Origin: TMED14 sp963925545
GTDB taxonomy: Bacteria; Bacteroidota; Bacteroidia; Flavobacteriales; Schleiferiaceae
Direction of reading: 5' to 3'
DNA length: 64,000 bases
Assembly: GCA_963925545.1 (NCBI GenBank)
Contig: CAWUSA010000008.1
Span: 19,519-83,518, forward strand
Shown here: in pieces, positions 8,958-16,700 of the stretch
How positions within the stretch are numbered: the first letter of the stretch is position 1
How the letters are laid out: every line of letters starts with the position of its first letter
The notes under the pieces: model-generated
What the model was told of the DNA's origin: nothing
Databases searched by the model: none
What the model saw: the letters and a program-made list of their open reading frames with translations, nothing else
Translations under genes and position numbers: made by a program

Positions 8958-9367
8958 GATTTATGTGTCAAATAACTGTCCAATATGATTGCAGCGGCTG
9001 AAGCATCCAGCTTGCCTTTGTCTTTTTTCACGGCTTTTCTGTTGCCGCTGATAGCTGCTGCGTGCTTAGCTATTTTGCTTGTAAATCGCTCATCCTCCCA
9101 GTGAATAGTCCATGAGGGAAAGGCTTTCTGTATGGTGACAGCAACACTTTGCGCAATCCCTGTTCCATGGGTAGGCTCTCCATTGAGCCTTTTTGGTAAA
9201 CCGATAACCAGGCCGTCAATGGCCTCGTTTTGGTAATGGCTTCGAAGATCATCAAGCAAATCATCGGTCCTCACACAACGCATAGGGAATGCAAAGGTGC
9301 TGCTGGGGTCACTTTCTGCAATTCCCGTGCGCGCCTTGCCAATATCTAATCCAATTCGAATGCCCAT
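8954..9367 (-). CDS. ruvX: Holliday junction resolvase RuvX/YqgF family
   Basis: 137 residues from the chosen start. RNase H-like fold: GIRIGLDIGKARTGIAESD with the first catalytic Asp, then GLVIGLPKRLNGEPT, WEDERFTSK and the C-terminal DASAAAIILDSYL with the last acidic site. In many bacteria this family acts in pre-16S rRNA 5'-end maturation as well as resolving junctions. An upstream in-frame ATG at 9385 is rejected because a -7 box TACCTTTG (9379 to 9372 on the minus strand) lies between it and the ATG at 9367. It heads the eight-gene operon, and its promoter overlaps that of divergent def. Confidence 0.92.
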   Translation of the reverse strand: MGIRIGLDIGKARTGIAESDPSSTFAFPMRCVRTDDLLDDLRSHYQNEAIDGLVIGLPKRLNGEPTHGTGIAQSVAVTIQKAFPSWTIHWEDERFTSKIAKHAAAISGNRKAVKKDKGKLDASAAAIILDSYLTHKS

Positions 9368-9371
9368 TGTA

Positions 9372-9379
9372 CAAAGGTA
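9372..9379 (-). promoter_or_regulatory. -7 box of ruvX operon, 4 bases from start codon
   Basis: TACCTTTG on the minus strand matches the Bacteroidota housekeeping -7 consensus TAnnTTTG. Only four bases separate it from the ruvX ATG, so the transcript would begin at or beside the start codon. Confidence 0.75.
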
Positions 9380-9390
9380 GGTCAAGGCCT

Positions 9391-9398
9391 TATATTTG
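9391..9398 (+). promoter_or_regulatory. -7 box of def operon
   Basis: TATATTTG matches TAnnTTTG, with a TTG at 9368-9370 (21-base spacer) as the -33 element. The ATG of def follows after 15 bases. The promoter region overlaps that of ruvX on the other strand. Confidence 0.75.
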
Positions 9399-9413
9399 CC
9401 GCAAATTCAAAGC

Positions 9414-9986
9414 ATGATCCATCCCATTGTTGCATTTGGCCACCCTGTACTCAAACGCAAGGCAAACGACGTTGAGGTGAACGAAGATTTATTGGCCTTC
9501 ATAGATGACCTTTATGAAACCATGTATGCGGCGAAAGGCGTGGGCCTTGCAGCCCCACAGGTTGGCAAAGGTCAACGGGTTTTTGTAGTTGATGGCAGTC
9601 CTTTTGCAGAGGATCCTGATAATGCTATTGATTCAGAAATTTTGAAGACTTTCAAACGTGCCTTCATCAATCCTGTGATCGTTGAAGAGTCTGGCGAACC
9701 ATGGGGCTTTGAGGAGGGCTGTCTTAGCATTCCAGACATTCATGCAACCGTCATCCGCCATCCAAACATTGTGGTTCACTCTGTTGATGAGCAAGGCAAG
9801 CTTTTAGTTGAGTCTTTCTCTGGCGTACCCGCAAGAATTATTCAGCATGAGTTTGACCACATAGAAGGCGTGCTTTTCACGGACCGCCTTCAGCCGCTAA
9901 AAAAACGTTTGCTCAAGAGCAAGCTGAATGACATTGCAAAAGGCAATATCAGCACCGATTACCGAATGAAATTTTACCTCAAATAA
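9414..9986 (+). CDS. def: Peptide deformylase
   Basis: 190 residues. It removes the N-formyl group from nascent proteins. All three motifs are present: GVGLAAPQVG (motif 1), EEGCLSIP with the metal-binding Cys (motif 2) and IIQHEFDHIEGVLF, an HEFDH version of HExxH (motif 3). The ATG at 9414 is chosen over a TTG at 9396 because that TTG lies inside the -7 box. It is the first gene of def-DUF5606-mazG-sixA-ppk1. Confidence 0.97.
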   Translation: MIHPIVAFGHPVLKRKANDVEVNEDLLAFIDDLYETMYAAKGVGLAAPQVGKGQRVFVVDGSPFAEDPDNAIDSEILKTFKRAFINPVIVEESGEPWGFEEGCLSIPDIHATVIRHPNIVVHSVDEQGKLLVESFSGVPARIIQHEFDHIEGVLFTDRLQPLKKRLLKSKLNDIAKGNISTDYRMKFYLK

Positions 9987-9994
9987 ACCCTTGC

Positions 9995-10519
9995 ATGAAA
10001 TCCATCCAACACACTATGGCCCTTGGCGGCCGGTCCGGCCTCTTTGAGCTGGTTGCGCACAGCAAAAATGGCATCATTGTCGCCTCCTTAGAGGATGGCA
10101 AGCGCCTGTCCATTTCTGGCACGCACCCAGTACACGCTTTGCATGACATCGCTATGTACACGGAGGATGGTGAGAAGCCCTTGCGAGAGATTTATGAAGC
10201 CATGGGTGAAGCCCTCAAAGGCGAGCCAAGCATTTCTCACAAATCCAGTGGGCATGAGATAGAGAAAGTTTTTGGTCAGTTTGTACCCGATTACGATGTG
10301 GACAAGGTTTACCAATCTGACATGAAGAAATTCATCAATTGGTACAATCTCTTGGTCAAATATGGTTTTTTTCTAGCTGAAGATAATGAGGCTGATCAAG
10401 CAGGTGTTCCGGATCAAACAGGGGCAAAGCCACAGAGCCAACAGGGAACTGAAGGTGCGGTTGGAACAATAAAAGTGCCTACTGATGGCGAGAACGAGTC
10501 TACAGAACACAAGGTTTGA
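9995..10519 (+). CDS. DUF5606-like conserved protein
   Basis: 174 residues. The first 125 residues match a small family conserved in Bacteroidota and commonly found beside def and mazG (LGGRSGLFELVAHSKNGIIV, then GEKPLREIYEAM and FINWYNLLVKYGFF). The N-terminal strands look like a small beta-barrel or ribosome/RNA-associated fold, but this is a guess. The last 45 residues are polar, low-complexity and probably disordered. Function unknown. It overlaps mazG by one base (TGATG). Confidence 0.8.
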   Translation: MKSIQHTMALGGRSGLFELVAHSKNGIIVASLEDGKRLSISGTHPVHALHDIAMYTEDGEKPLREIYEAMGEALKGEPSISHKSSGHEIEKVFGQFVPDYDVDKVYQSDMKKFINWYNLLVKYGFFLAEDNEADQAGVPDQTGAKPQSQQGTEGAVGTIKVPTDGENESTEHKV

Positions 10520-11304
10520 TGCCTGACTTCCAAGCAGCTCAGAAAGCTTTTGCTCGCTTACTCACTATCATGAATGAGTTGCGAGAGGGCTGTCCTTGGG
10601 ATCGAGAACAAACCTTTGAGAGCCTGAGAATTCTCACGATTGAAGAGACCTATGAATTGGCTGATGCCATTGATAGCAAGGATTTTGAAGAGCTGAAAAA
10701 AGAGCTTGGCGATTTATTTCTCCACCTGGTGTTTTATGCAAAAATGGCTGAGGAAGAGAAGGCCTTTGAAGTTGCCGATGTATTGAATACCGTCTGTGAT
10801 AAGTTGATCCATCGCCACCCGCACATTTATGGTGACGTGAAGGCCGATGACACCAAGGCGGTGAAAGCCAATTGGGAAGCCATCAAATTACAGGAGAAAG
10901 GCCAATCCGCGGCGTCCAAGTCAGTGCTTGAAGGTGTGCCTAAAGCACTCCCTTCTCTTGTTAAAGCCTATCGCATGCAAGAAAAAGTTGCAGGCCTGGG
11001 TTTTGACTGGCCTAAGGCCAGCGATGTGTGGACTAAAATAGAGGAAGAGCTGGCTGAGCTTCAAGCAGCAGATAACTCAGCAGATGAAATGATGGAGTTT
11101 GGTGATGTTTTGTTTTCCCTGGTGAATTATGCCAGGCATCGGGGCATTGACCCTGAAGCAGCATTGGCCATGAGCAACAATAAGTTTATTGAACGTTTCA
11201 AAGGCATGGAACGGCGCATTGCGGATCAATCCATGGACATCACAGCCATCGAACTGGGCCAATGGGAGGACCTATGGCAAGCCGTCAAAGCAGGTGAGCG
11301 TTAA
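10519..11304 (+). CDS. mazG: Nucleoside triphosphate pyrophosphohydrolase MazG
   Basis: 261 residues with two MazG repeats. MazG hydrolyses NTPs and dNTPs to monophosphates and pyrophosphate, removing non-canonical nucleotides and influencing (p)ppGpp signalling. Repeat 1 shows CPWDREQTFESLRILTIEE, the metal-binding EETYELADAI and ELGDLFLHLVFYA. The linker KVAGLGFDWPKASDVW leads to repeat 2 with EELAELQAADN and EFGDVLFSLVNYAR. The start at 10519 (ATG overlapping the DUF5606 stop) gives MPDFQAAQKAF. Confidence 0.95.
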   Translation: MPDFQAAQKAFARLLTIMNELREGCPWDREQTFESLRILTIEETYELADAIDSKDFEELKKELGDLFLHLVFYAKMAEEEKAFEVADVLNTVCDKLIHRHPHIYGDVKADDTKAVKANWEAIKLQEKGQSAASKSVLEGVPKALPSLVKAYRMQEKVAGLGFDWPKASDVWTKIEEELAELQAADNSADEMMEFGDVLFSLVNYARHRGIDPEAALAMSNNKFIERFKGMERRIADQSMDITAIELGQWEDLWQAVKAGER

Positions 11305-11349
11305 GATTGACTTAACTTGCTTCTTGACAAGCAAAGCCTCACTAAATCG

Positions 11350-11841
11350 ATGAAAACCATCCATGCCATTCGCCATGCTAAAGCCTCATGGGATCACCCT
11401 TCATTGCAAGGAGATGACAAGCCATTGAGTGCTAGGGGTATTCGAGAGGCTCACGGGCTTCAGCAGCCCCTTCAGTCCTGGGTCAAAGGCAAGGTCCAGG
11501 TGAGTTGTTCGCCTGACAATGCATCGGTGCATACCGCAGTGATCACAGCCAAGCATTTAGGCTTATCTCCAGACTTGATTGACATCAATGACCAATTGTT
11601 GTTGCCAAACAGGGAAAAGCTGATGGCCATGATTCAAGGTATTCAAATCGATGTTGACAGTCTGGTGATTGTCATGGGTTGTTTGCCAGAATGTTTCAAT
11701 GCGATTTTAGCGCAGTCTTTGCCCTTTCTTGAGCCTGGAGCCGCTGTTAGCCTGCGTTTCAAGGGCAAGACATGGTCAGATTTTTCCGGACAGGCTGATG
11801 TTGTGGCAGCTCACCATCCACCCATTCAGGCGCTTGGATGA
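11350..11841 (+). CDS. SixA-like phosphohistidine phosphatase
   Basis: 163 residues of the histidine phosphatase superfamily, SixA branch: MKTIHAIRHAKASWDHP carries the RH(A/G) phosphate-binding motif, and DKPLSARGIREAHGL is the usual second block. SixA enzymes dephosphorylate His residues of phosphotransfer proteins; substrates here are unknown. The final conserved His of the core is probably in AAHHPPIQ. It overlaps ppk1 by four bases; the pairing with polyphosphate kinase suggests a shared phosphate-related role, as inference. Confidence 0.85.
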   Translation: MKTIHAIRHAKASWDHPSLQGDDKPLSARGIREAHGLQQPLQSWVKGKVQVSCSPDNASVHTAVITAKHLGLSPDLIDINDQLLLPNREKLMAMIQGIQIDVDSLVIVMGCLPECFNAILAQSLPFLEPGAAVSLRFKGKTWSDFSGQADVVAAHHPPIQALG

Positions 11842-13871
11842 TGCATGCAAGCCACATAGACACGTTGTGGGTGGATCGTGACTTGAGCTGGTTGCAGTTC
11901 AATGCCCGAGTACTACAAGAGGCCCTCGACGAGAGCTATCCATTTGTTGAGCGGATGCGATTTTTAGGGATCCACTCAAACAATCTTGATGAATTCTACC
12001 GGGTTCGTTACGCGCAGCTGCTTCATGAAGGGTCTGCCGAGTTGATTCAGGCCATTGATGAAGAGGTTGCTGTGCAAAGCGCCATGGTTGACAAAGGACT
12101 CACAGAGCTTATGGAGTCTATGAATCAGGTTCAAGTCAGCAACCTGCAGCCTGACGATTTAAGCAAAGCTCAACGCGTATTCATTGTGAATCACTATGTC
12201 ACAGCGGTTAGCCCTTTCATTGATGTGATCGATCTATCGGCGGATGCCATGATGCCAGATTTGAAGGATTCATGGACTTACCTGGCCGTAACCATGGCAT
12301 TCAATGATGACACACGCGACAAGGCCTACGCTTTGATCGCTGTGCCTTCAAGTGTGATTGGCCGTGTGGTTTTGTTGCCCGCAAAACAGGGGAAGAGTTA
12401 CATGTTTTTGGACGATGTGATTCGGGTGAATACCCCTCATATCCTCAAATCATTCCAGGCTGACAGTTATCAATCACACGCCTTCAAGATTTCAAGGGAT
12501 GCCAACCTTGAATCTGACCGCGACCACTATGGCAAGACGTCCTTGGAGCAATTGCGTGAAAACCTTGAGGGCCGAAAAATGGGTCAGCCAGTGCGCATGG
12601 TTCATGACAAGCGCATGCCTATGGCTTTGCGAAACCGAATTGTTGAATCATTGGGCCTCAATAAGGAAAGTTGTGTTTTCTCAGGAGGAACCTATCATAG
12701 CAAACGGGATTTGATGCATTTCCCTGATTTGGAAATGCCATCCATGGTGCATGCCCCACAAGAGCCATTGCCACACCCTGACCTGCAACAGCCCGGCTCA
12801 ATCACCAAGGTGATCAGGGCTAAGGATGTCTTGTTGATGACACCCTACCAAAGTTTTCAGCATGTGGTAGATTGGTTGAAGGAATCAGCCACAGACCCTG
12901 CCGTGAAAAGCATCTCTATGACCTTGTATCGGGTGGCAAAACGGTCTGCCGTCATTCAGGCTTTGGTCTTGGCAGCTCGCAATGGCAAGCAGGTGAAGGT
13001 CGTGATTGAACTCCAAGCCAGATTCAATGAGTCTCACAATTTGACTGTGGTGTCAGTCCTTCGAAAGGCTGGTGTAGACGTCATCATGGGACAGTCTGGT
13101 CGCAAGGTGCATGCTAAATTGATGCTCATTGAGCGGAAACCATGGAGGTCTAAGGAAGTCGAGCGATTCGCGCTGATTGGGACCGGTAATTTCCATGAGG
13201 CCAACGCCAAGGTTTACACTGATTACATGCTGCTGACATCACATGCAGGGATCACTCAGGACGTCCATGATTGCTTCAAGCACATGGAAGATGGTGAGCC
13301 ATTGCATTTGAAGCATTTGATCCATTCACCCCATAAGAGTGAAGCCTTTTTACTGAATAAACTCAAGCAGATGCAAACCCATGTAGCCAATGGGGGCAGG
13401 GCAGAGGTCATGTTCAAATGCAATGCTTTAATCCATAAGGAGGTCATTGATCAATTGGTTGAATCTGGTAGGGCGGGAGTAAAAATTCGTTTGATTGTGC
13501 GTGGCATGTGTGCGTTGAGACCACAGATCGAAGGTCTGACTGACAACATTGAGATCATCTCCATTGTGGGACGTTACCTTGAACATGCTAGGGTGTATGC
13601 CTTTGCCATGGATGACCGCTGGTCAGTGCATATCGCTTCCTTTGACTTGATGACAAGAAACCTGCATCAACGGATGGAAGTTGCCAGCCCAATCCTGGAC
13701 AAAGGTTTGGCTGATGACATCCTCAAGCACCTTCAGTGGCAGTGGCAAGATGGCGCGAAGGCCAGGGTCAATGGTTCTGAGCCACCTAATAGGCCTCACG
13801 ATGGGGCATTGGGCAATTCACAAGACGCACAGCGTCAATGGTGCAAGGACTCCTTGCCTATTTTGCCTTAA
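11838..13871 (+). CDS. ppk1: Polyphosphate kinase 1
   Basis: 677 residues. PPK1 reversibly makes polyphosphate from ATP. N-terminal domain begins WVDRDLSWLQFNARVLQEA and continues FLGIHSNNLDEFYRVR. The catalytic His is in GRKVHAKLMLIER, and the second active-site His in LEHARVYAF; the phospholipase-D-like C-terminal core includes ALIGTGNFHEANA and HIASFDLMTRNLHQRMEV. Length and domain order are normal. It is the last gene of the def operon and is followed by a strong terminator. Confidence 0.97.
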   Translation: MMHASHIDTLWVDRDLSWLQFNARVLQEALDESYPFVERMRFLGIHSNNLDEFYRVRYAQLLHEGSAELIQAIDEEVAVQSAMVDKGLTELMESMNQVQVSNLQPDDLSKAQRVFIVNHYVTAVSPFIDVIDLSADAMMPDLKDSWTYLAVTMAFNDDTRDKAYALIAVPSSVIGRVVLLPAKQGKSYMFLDDVIRVNTPHILKSFQADSYQSHAFKISRDANLESDRDHYGKTSLEQLRENLEGRKMGQPVRMVHDKRMPMALRNRIVESLGLNKESCVFSGGTYHSKRDLMHFPDLEMPSMVHAPQEPLPHPDLQQPGSITKVIRAKDVLLMTPYQSFQHVVDWLKESATDPAVKSISMTLYRVAKRSAVIQALVLAARNGKQVKVVIELQARFNESHNLTVVSVLRKAGVDVIMGQSGRKVHAKLMLIERKPWRSKEVERFALIGTGNFHEANAKVYTDYMLLTSHAGITQDVHDCFKHMEDGEPLHLKHLIHSPHKSEAFLLNKLKQMQTHVANGGRAEVMFKCNALIHKEVIDQLVESGRAGVKIRLIVRGMCALRPQIEGLTDNIEIISIVGRYLEHARVYAFAMDDRWSVHIASFDLMTRNLHQRMEVASPILDKGLADDILKHLQWQWQDGAKARVNGSEPPNRPHDGALGNSQDAQRQWCKDSLPILP

Positions 13872-13877
13872 ATCAAA

Positions 13878-13900
13878 AAACCCGCCATCAAGGCGGGTTT
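13878..13900 (+). terminator. Intrinsic terminator after ppk1
   Basis: AAACCCGCC (13878-13886) pairs with GGCGGGTTT (13892-13900) around a 5-base loop, just downstream of the ppk1 stop. The A-run on its left means it could also act on minus-strand transcripts. Confidence 0.82.
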
Positions 13901-14078
13901 CAGTAGGTTGACCAGCAGTTTAATGCTTGGTTAGGTAGTCTGCTACGCCATCATGGGTCGCGTTCATGCCACAATTATCTTTTCAAACCAGGGGGAATTA
14001 CAGTACGCGCCTTGAAGCCGTGAATGGGTCAGTCTATGCCGCATTTGATTGGCCTTGACGAGTATGTCCCTGAAGTTG

Positions 14079-14789
14079 TCAATGAAGCAGCGAGAGGGCG
14101 TAGCCTGAGAGCAGACCTACAACGACAATGACCCATGTGCGCCATGGCATGCGGTGGTCTTTTTGTAATTCAAATAGGATGGTAGAGGAAACATGCAGAA
14201 AAATACCCACAACCAATCCACCCACAAAGCTCTCCATGCCCGGCATGTCTGAAGGGATGAACCCGCCTAAGCCACCACCAATGGGTGCTGCAATAGATAG
14301 TCCTATGATAGCAAAAATGATTTGCCGTACAGGGATGTTGCATTGCTTCAACCAGAAGGCAAGCAATGCCGCAATAGGAAGGTTGTGTACGGCCAATGAG
14401 ATGGCATAAGGAAGGCGTTCAGTCACATCAAGGCTGAATAGCGGCAAGCCTTCAACCAATGAGTGGATCAGCAACCCGATATATGCTGGCCAGGGGTTGT
14501 TGTCATTGCTATGGATATGACCATGTTCAAGGCCTTTTGAGCTGCTGTCAAGGGCGAATTGCAGAAAGTAACCTAGCACGATCCAAACGCCCCAAGGCAA
14601 TCCACCTTCATGATCCTCATGTCCACTGTGTTCTGTAAGGTGCGGCAACCATAGGAAAACTGTGATGGCAAAGAGGAAGGCCCCCGAAAAGGCATTGCTT
14701 TTTTTCACCCATGTCATAGGCATGCGTTGACTACCTAAGTAGCCTCCTAGCCAGATGGGAACAATCAATAAGAACATGGGCCAGAGCAT
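14079..14789 (-). CDS. ZIP family divalent metal transporter
   Basis: 236 residues, about eight hydrophobic segments. ZIP hallmarks are the metal-binding helices with HSLVEGLPLF (TM4) and AVHNLPIAALLAF (TM5) and a His-rich loop (HSGHEDHEG, LEHGHIHSND) between TM3 and TM4. It probably imports zinc or another divalent cation into the cytoplasm. The start at 14789 is preceded by a -7 box four bases upstream that overlaps the end of the methyltransferase gene, so it is likely transcribed independently. Confidence 0.9.
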   Translation of the reverse strand: MLWPMFLLIVPIWLGGYLGSQRMPMTWVKKSNAFSGAFLFAITVFLWLPHLTEHSGHEDHEGGLPWGVWIVLGYFLQFALDSSSKGLEHGHIHSNDNNPWPAYIGLLIHSLVEGLPLFSLDVTERLPYAISLAVHNLPIAALLAFWLKQCNIPVRQIIFAIIGLSIAAPIGGGLGGFIPSDMPGMESFVGGLVVGIFLHVSSTILFELQKDHRMPWRTWVIVVVGLLSGYALSLLH

Positions 14790-14793
14790 GGCG

Positions 14794-14801
14794 CAAATCT
14801 A
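14794..14801 (-). promoter_or_regulatory. -7 box of ZIP gene, 4 bases from start codon
   Basis: TAGATTTG on the minus strand matches TAnnTTTG; the spacer CGCC leads directly to the ATG at 14789. The box overlaps the stop codon of the upstream methyltransferase gene. Confidence 0.68.
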
Positions 14802-15518
14802 CAAGGCTTTCCTTCCGCCCGTGATCATGCGGGGAGAATCTTTGTGAAATGCTCCACCTAGGTAGTCGCCCCAGGTTGTCAGGGGTTCAAGGCCAGCTTC
14901 CCGGTACATGGCGTGAAAATCCCGCTCTGTCAGGCCATAGATCCGCTCCGAGAAGCGTTGTTCCACCAAGCCGTCGATGACATGGATGTCTTTGATCACA
15001 AAGGGGCCATCCATGCGGCGTGTGAGGTTGAAGTCAATGCCATCAAGATGAATATTGCTAACGGGCTCAAGGGCCTGTTGCACTTGCAGGATGTTCATGA
15101 AGTCAAATCGCATCCATCCGCCAGGCAACAGATGATCAGCTGCTAGTTTGATTACCAAGGCATGGCTTTCCAAGTCGTCAAAAAAACCAAAGGAGGTGAA
15201 CCAATTCAAGATGGCATGGTAGGGACCAGGAGTGATGCCTTGAAGCATGTCTCCGGTTTGAAAATTCACATCAAGGCCTTGTTCTGCTGCGGTTAAACGA
15301 GCTTGAATGATGTTATCCTCACCCAAGTCCATGCCTGTAACGCTAATCCCTCGCCTTGCAAGGGGCCATGACATCCGTCCTTTGCCACACCCAAGGTCTA
15401 AAACCTTATTACCGGCCTGAAGATCTATCAAAGGCCAAAAGGCATCCATGGCTTCAACAGCTTCAGCCTCGGAGCGATGCTTGTACAGAATATGGTAATA
15501 GGGGGAGTTAAACCACAT
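14799..15518 (-). CDS. Class I SAM-dependent methyltransferase
   Basis: 239 residues. Rossmann methyltransferase core: NKVLDLGCGKGRMSWPLA is motif I (SAM glycine loop), VTGMDLGEDNI carries the acidic ribose-binding residue, and ILNWFTSFGFF is the post-II region. Substrate unknown. The frame is open upstream to 15776, but that extension is compositionally unlike the protein and lies over the TSUP gene; the ATG at 15518, overlapping the TSUP stop as TGATG, is the sensible start and gives MWFNSPYYHILYKHRS. Confidence 0.85.
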   Translation of the reverse strand: MWFNSPYYHILYKHRSEAEAVEAMDAFWPLIDLQAGNKVLDLGCGKGRMSWPLARRGISVTGMDLGEDNIIQARLTAAEQGLDVNFQTGDMLQGITPGPYHAILNWFTSFGFFDDLESHALVIKLAADHLLPGGWMRFDFMNILQVQQALEPVSNIHLDGIDFNLTRRMDGPFVIKDIHVIDGLVEQRFSERIYGLTERDFHAMYREAGLEPLTTWGDYLGGAFHKDSPRMITGGRKAL

Positions 15519-16279
15519 CAGGTCAGGGCTTTGATAATTGCTTGCACGCTTCCAAATGTAACGACAGCAATAAGTAGGTAGCGAACATAAGGTTGAACCC
15601 GTGGCATGCGAACAAGGTAGCGAGCACCAATCCAAGAGCCGATCATGCCGCCTGCTGCAAGAATGAGTCCTGGTCGCCAAGCCATCAAATCGCTGCTGAA
15701 GTAGATGAATGCTGCAGGAACAGAAAGCACATTGGCCATGATGATTTTGATGACATTGCCATCGCGCATGCTCCATTTATCGATCAAAACCAACACAATG
15801 AGCATCAAGACACCGATGCCCATTTGAACCACACCGCCATAGAAGCCGATGAGGAAGAAATAGAGCCAACTTTTCCAGCGGGGTTTGGGACGATCTAGCA
15901 GAGAGGCGCCAGACCACTTTGACTGTTTTGTTAAGATGGAAAACAGCATGCCTAGCATGACAATAGCAAGGAGCCATTCCATGGCAGTCGCACCCATCCT
16001 TACCCCAATCAGACCGCCTATCAAGGTGCCCAACAGGGTGGGGAGGATGAGCTCTTTGCTGGATTTCAAGAGGTAATGCTTGCGCTTGGTTTTTGGTAGG
16101 CTTAGCCAAGAGACGATGACTGAGCCTAGGACTCCAATGCGGTTGGTGGCATTGGCAACAGCGCCGTCATAACCAGAGGCTAAAAGCAAGCCGACAGTGA
16201 GTGCTGACCCGTTGCCGGCAAGGGTGTTGATGATGCCTGCGACCAATCCGCCAAAAAAGAGTAAAACTTCCATGCCCAT
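15518..16279 (-). CDS. TauE/SafE (TSUP) family membrane permease
   Basis: 253 residues with seven to eight hydrophobic segments. The start FFGGLVAGIINTLAGNGSAL is the characteristic first TSUP repeat, echoed by the second-half GFYGGVVQMGIGVLMLIVL. The family exports or imports sulfite, sulfoacetate and other organosulfur anions; the substrate cannot be told from sequence. The in-frame upstream start at 16324 is rejected because a TACCTTTG box separates it from the ATG at 16279. Confidence 0.88.
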   Translation of the reverse strand: MGMEVLLFFGGLVAGIINTLAGNGSALTVGLLLASGYDGAVANATNRIGVLGSVIVSWLSLPKTKRKHYLLKSSKELILPTLLGTLIGGLIGVRMGATAMEWLLAIVMLGMLFSILTKQSKWSGASLLDRPKPRWKSWLYFFLIGFYGGVVQMGIGVLMLIVLVLIDKWSMRDGNVIKIIMANVLSVPAAFIYFSSDLMAWRPGLILAAGGMIGSWIGARYLVRMPRVQPYVRYLLIAVVTFGSVQAIIKALT

Positions 16280-16286
16280 GAGTCCG

Positions 16287-16294
16287 CAAAGGTA
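16287..16294 (-). promoter_or_regulatory. -7 box of TSUP-methyltransferase unit
   Basis: TACCTTTG on the minus strand, 7 bases before the ATG at 16279. It lies back to back with the plus-strand box at 16306-16313. Confidence 0.7.
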
Positions 16295-16305
16295 GGGGGC
16301 TATCT

Positions 16306-16313
16306 TACCTTTG
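16306..16313 (+). promoter_or_regulatory. -7 box of the 16335-20152 unit
   Basis: TACCTTTG, 21 bases before the ATG at 16335 and 11 bases from the divergent minus-strand box, forming a compact divergent promoter. Confidence 0.68.
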
Positions 16314-16334
16314 AAATCCAACAATTGTCATGAA

Positions 16335-16700
16335 ATGAGAAAAGGATGGATCGCTTGCTTGATGCTGTGTGGGCTTTGGACTGCCTGTGAATCAATGCCT
16401 CAGTCAGAGGTTGATGACTCAACTATGCCCTACCAGGGCCTTTCAACGGTCATGGACACGTTGGAATTAGGCGCTACCAGAGTTTATGCCCTGTCTTACC
16501 ATGTGCTTGCAAAGGATCAGGATGCAGAGGTTTTCATCAAGGTGTCGTTGGATCAAGAAAAACAGACCCATGCTGATAGCATCTTTGAATTTGTACCTGC
16601 AGGCCAAGTCTTGCAAGGTCAGATGATCTTTGGCCAAGCCTATGTGTACCAGGGAGAAGCCAAACCAACAATCACTATTCAAACAACCATCGTACAATGA
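16335..16700 (+). CDS. Small putative lipoprotein
   Basis: 121 residues. A short signal peptide (RKGWIACLMLCGLWTAC) ends at a Cys with a somewhat atypical lipobox (Trp at -3). The mature part is a beta-rich domain of about 95 residues ending VYQGEAKPTITIQTTIVQ. No family recognised. The ATG at 16330 is out of frame and stops immediately, so 16335 is used. It overlaps the THUMP methyltransferase by four bases, which ties expression but does not explain function. Confidence 0.7.
   Translation: MRKGWIACLMLCGLWTACESMPQSEVDDSTMPYQGLSTVMDTLELGATRVYALSYHVLAKDQDAEVFIKVSLDQEKQTHADSIFEFVPAGQVLQGQMIFGQAYVYQGEAKPTITIQTTIVQ

Noticed and set aside
13920..13979. Minus-strand peptide DNCGMNATHDGVADYLTKH ending at a stop, in the 178-base gap between the ppk1 terminator and the ZIP gene
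   Set aside because: Only about 20 codons are open before an upstream stop and no family can be named; it could be the tail of a decayed gene but chance is as likely. The rest of the gap shows nothing recognisable.
14799..15776. Long version of the methyltransferase gene starting at 15776
   Set aside because: The first 86 residues are His/Cys/Arg-rich, unlike the rest, and lie over the conserved end of the TSUP gene; the ATG at 15518 gives a normal methyltransferase.
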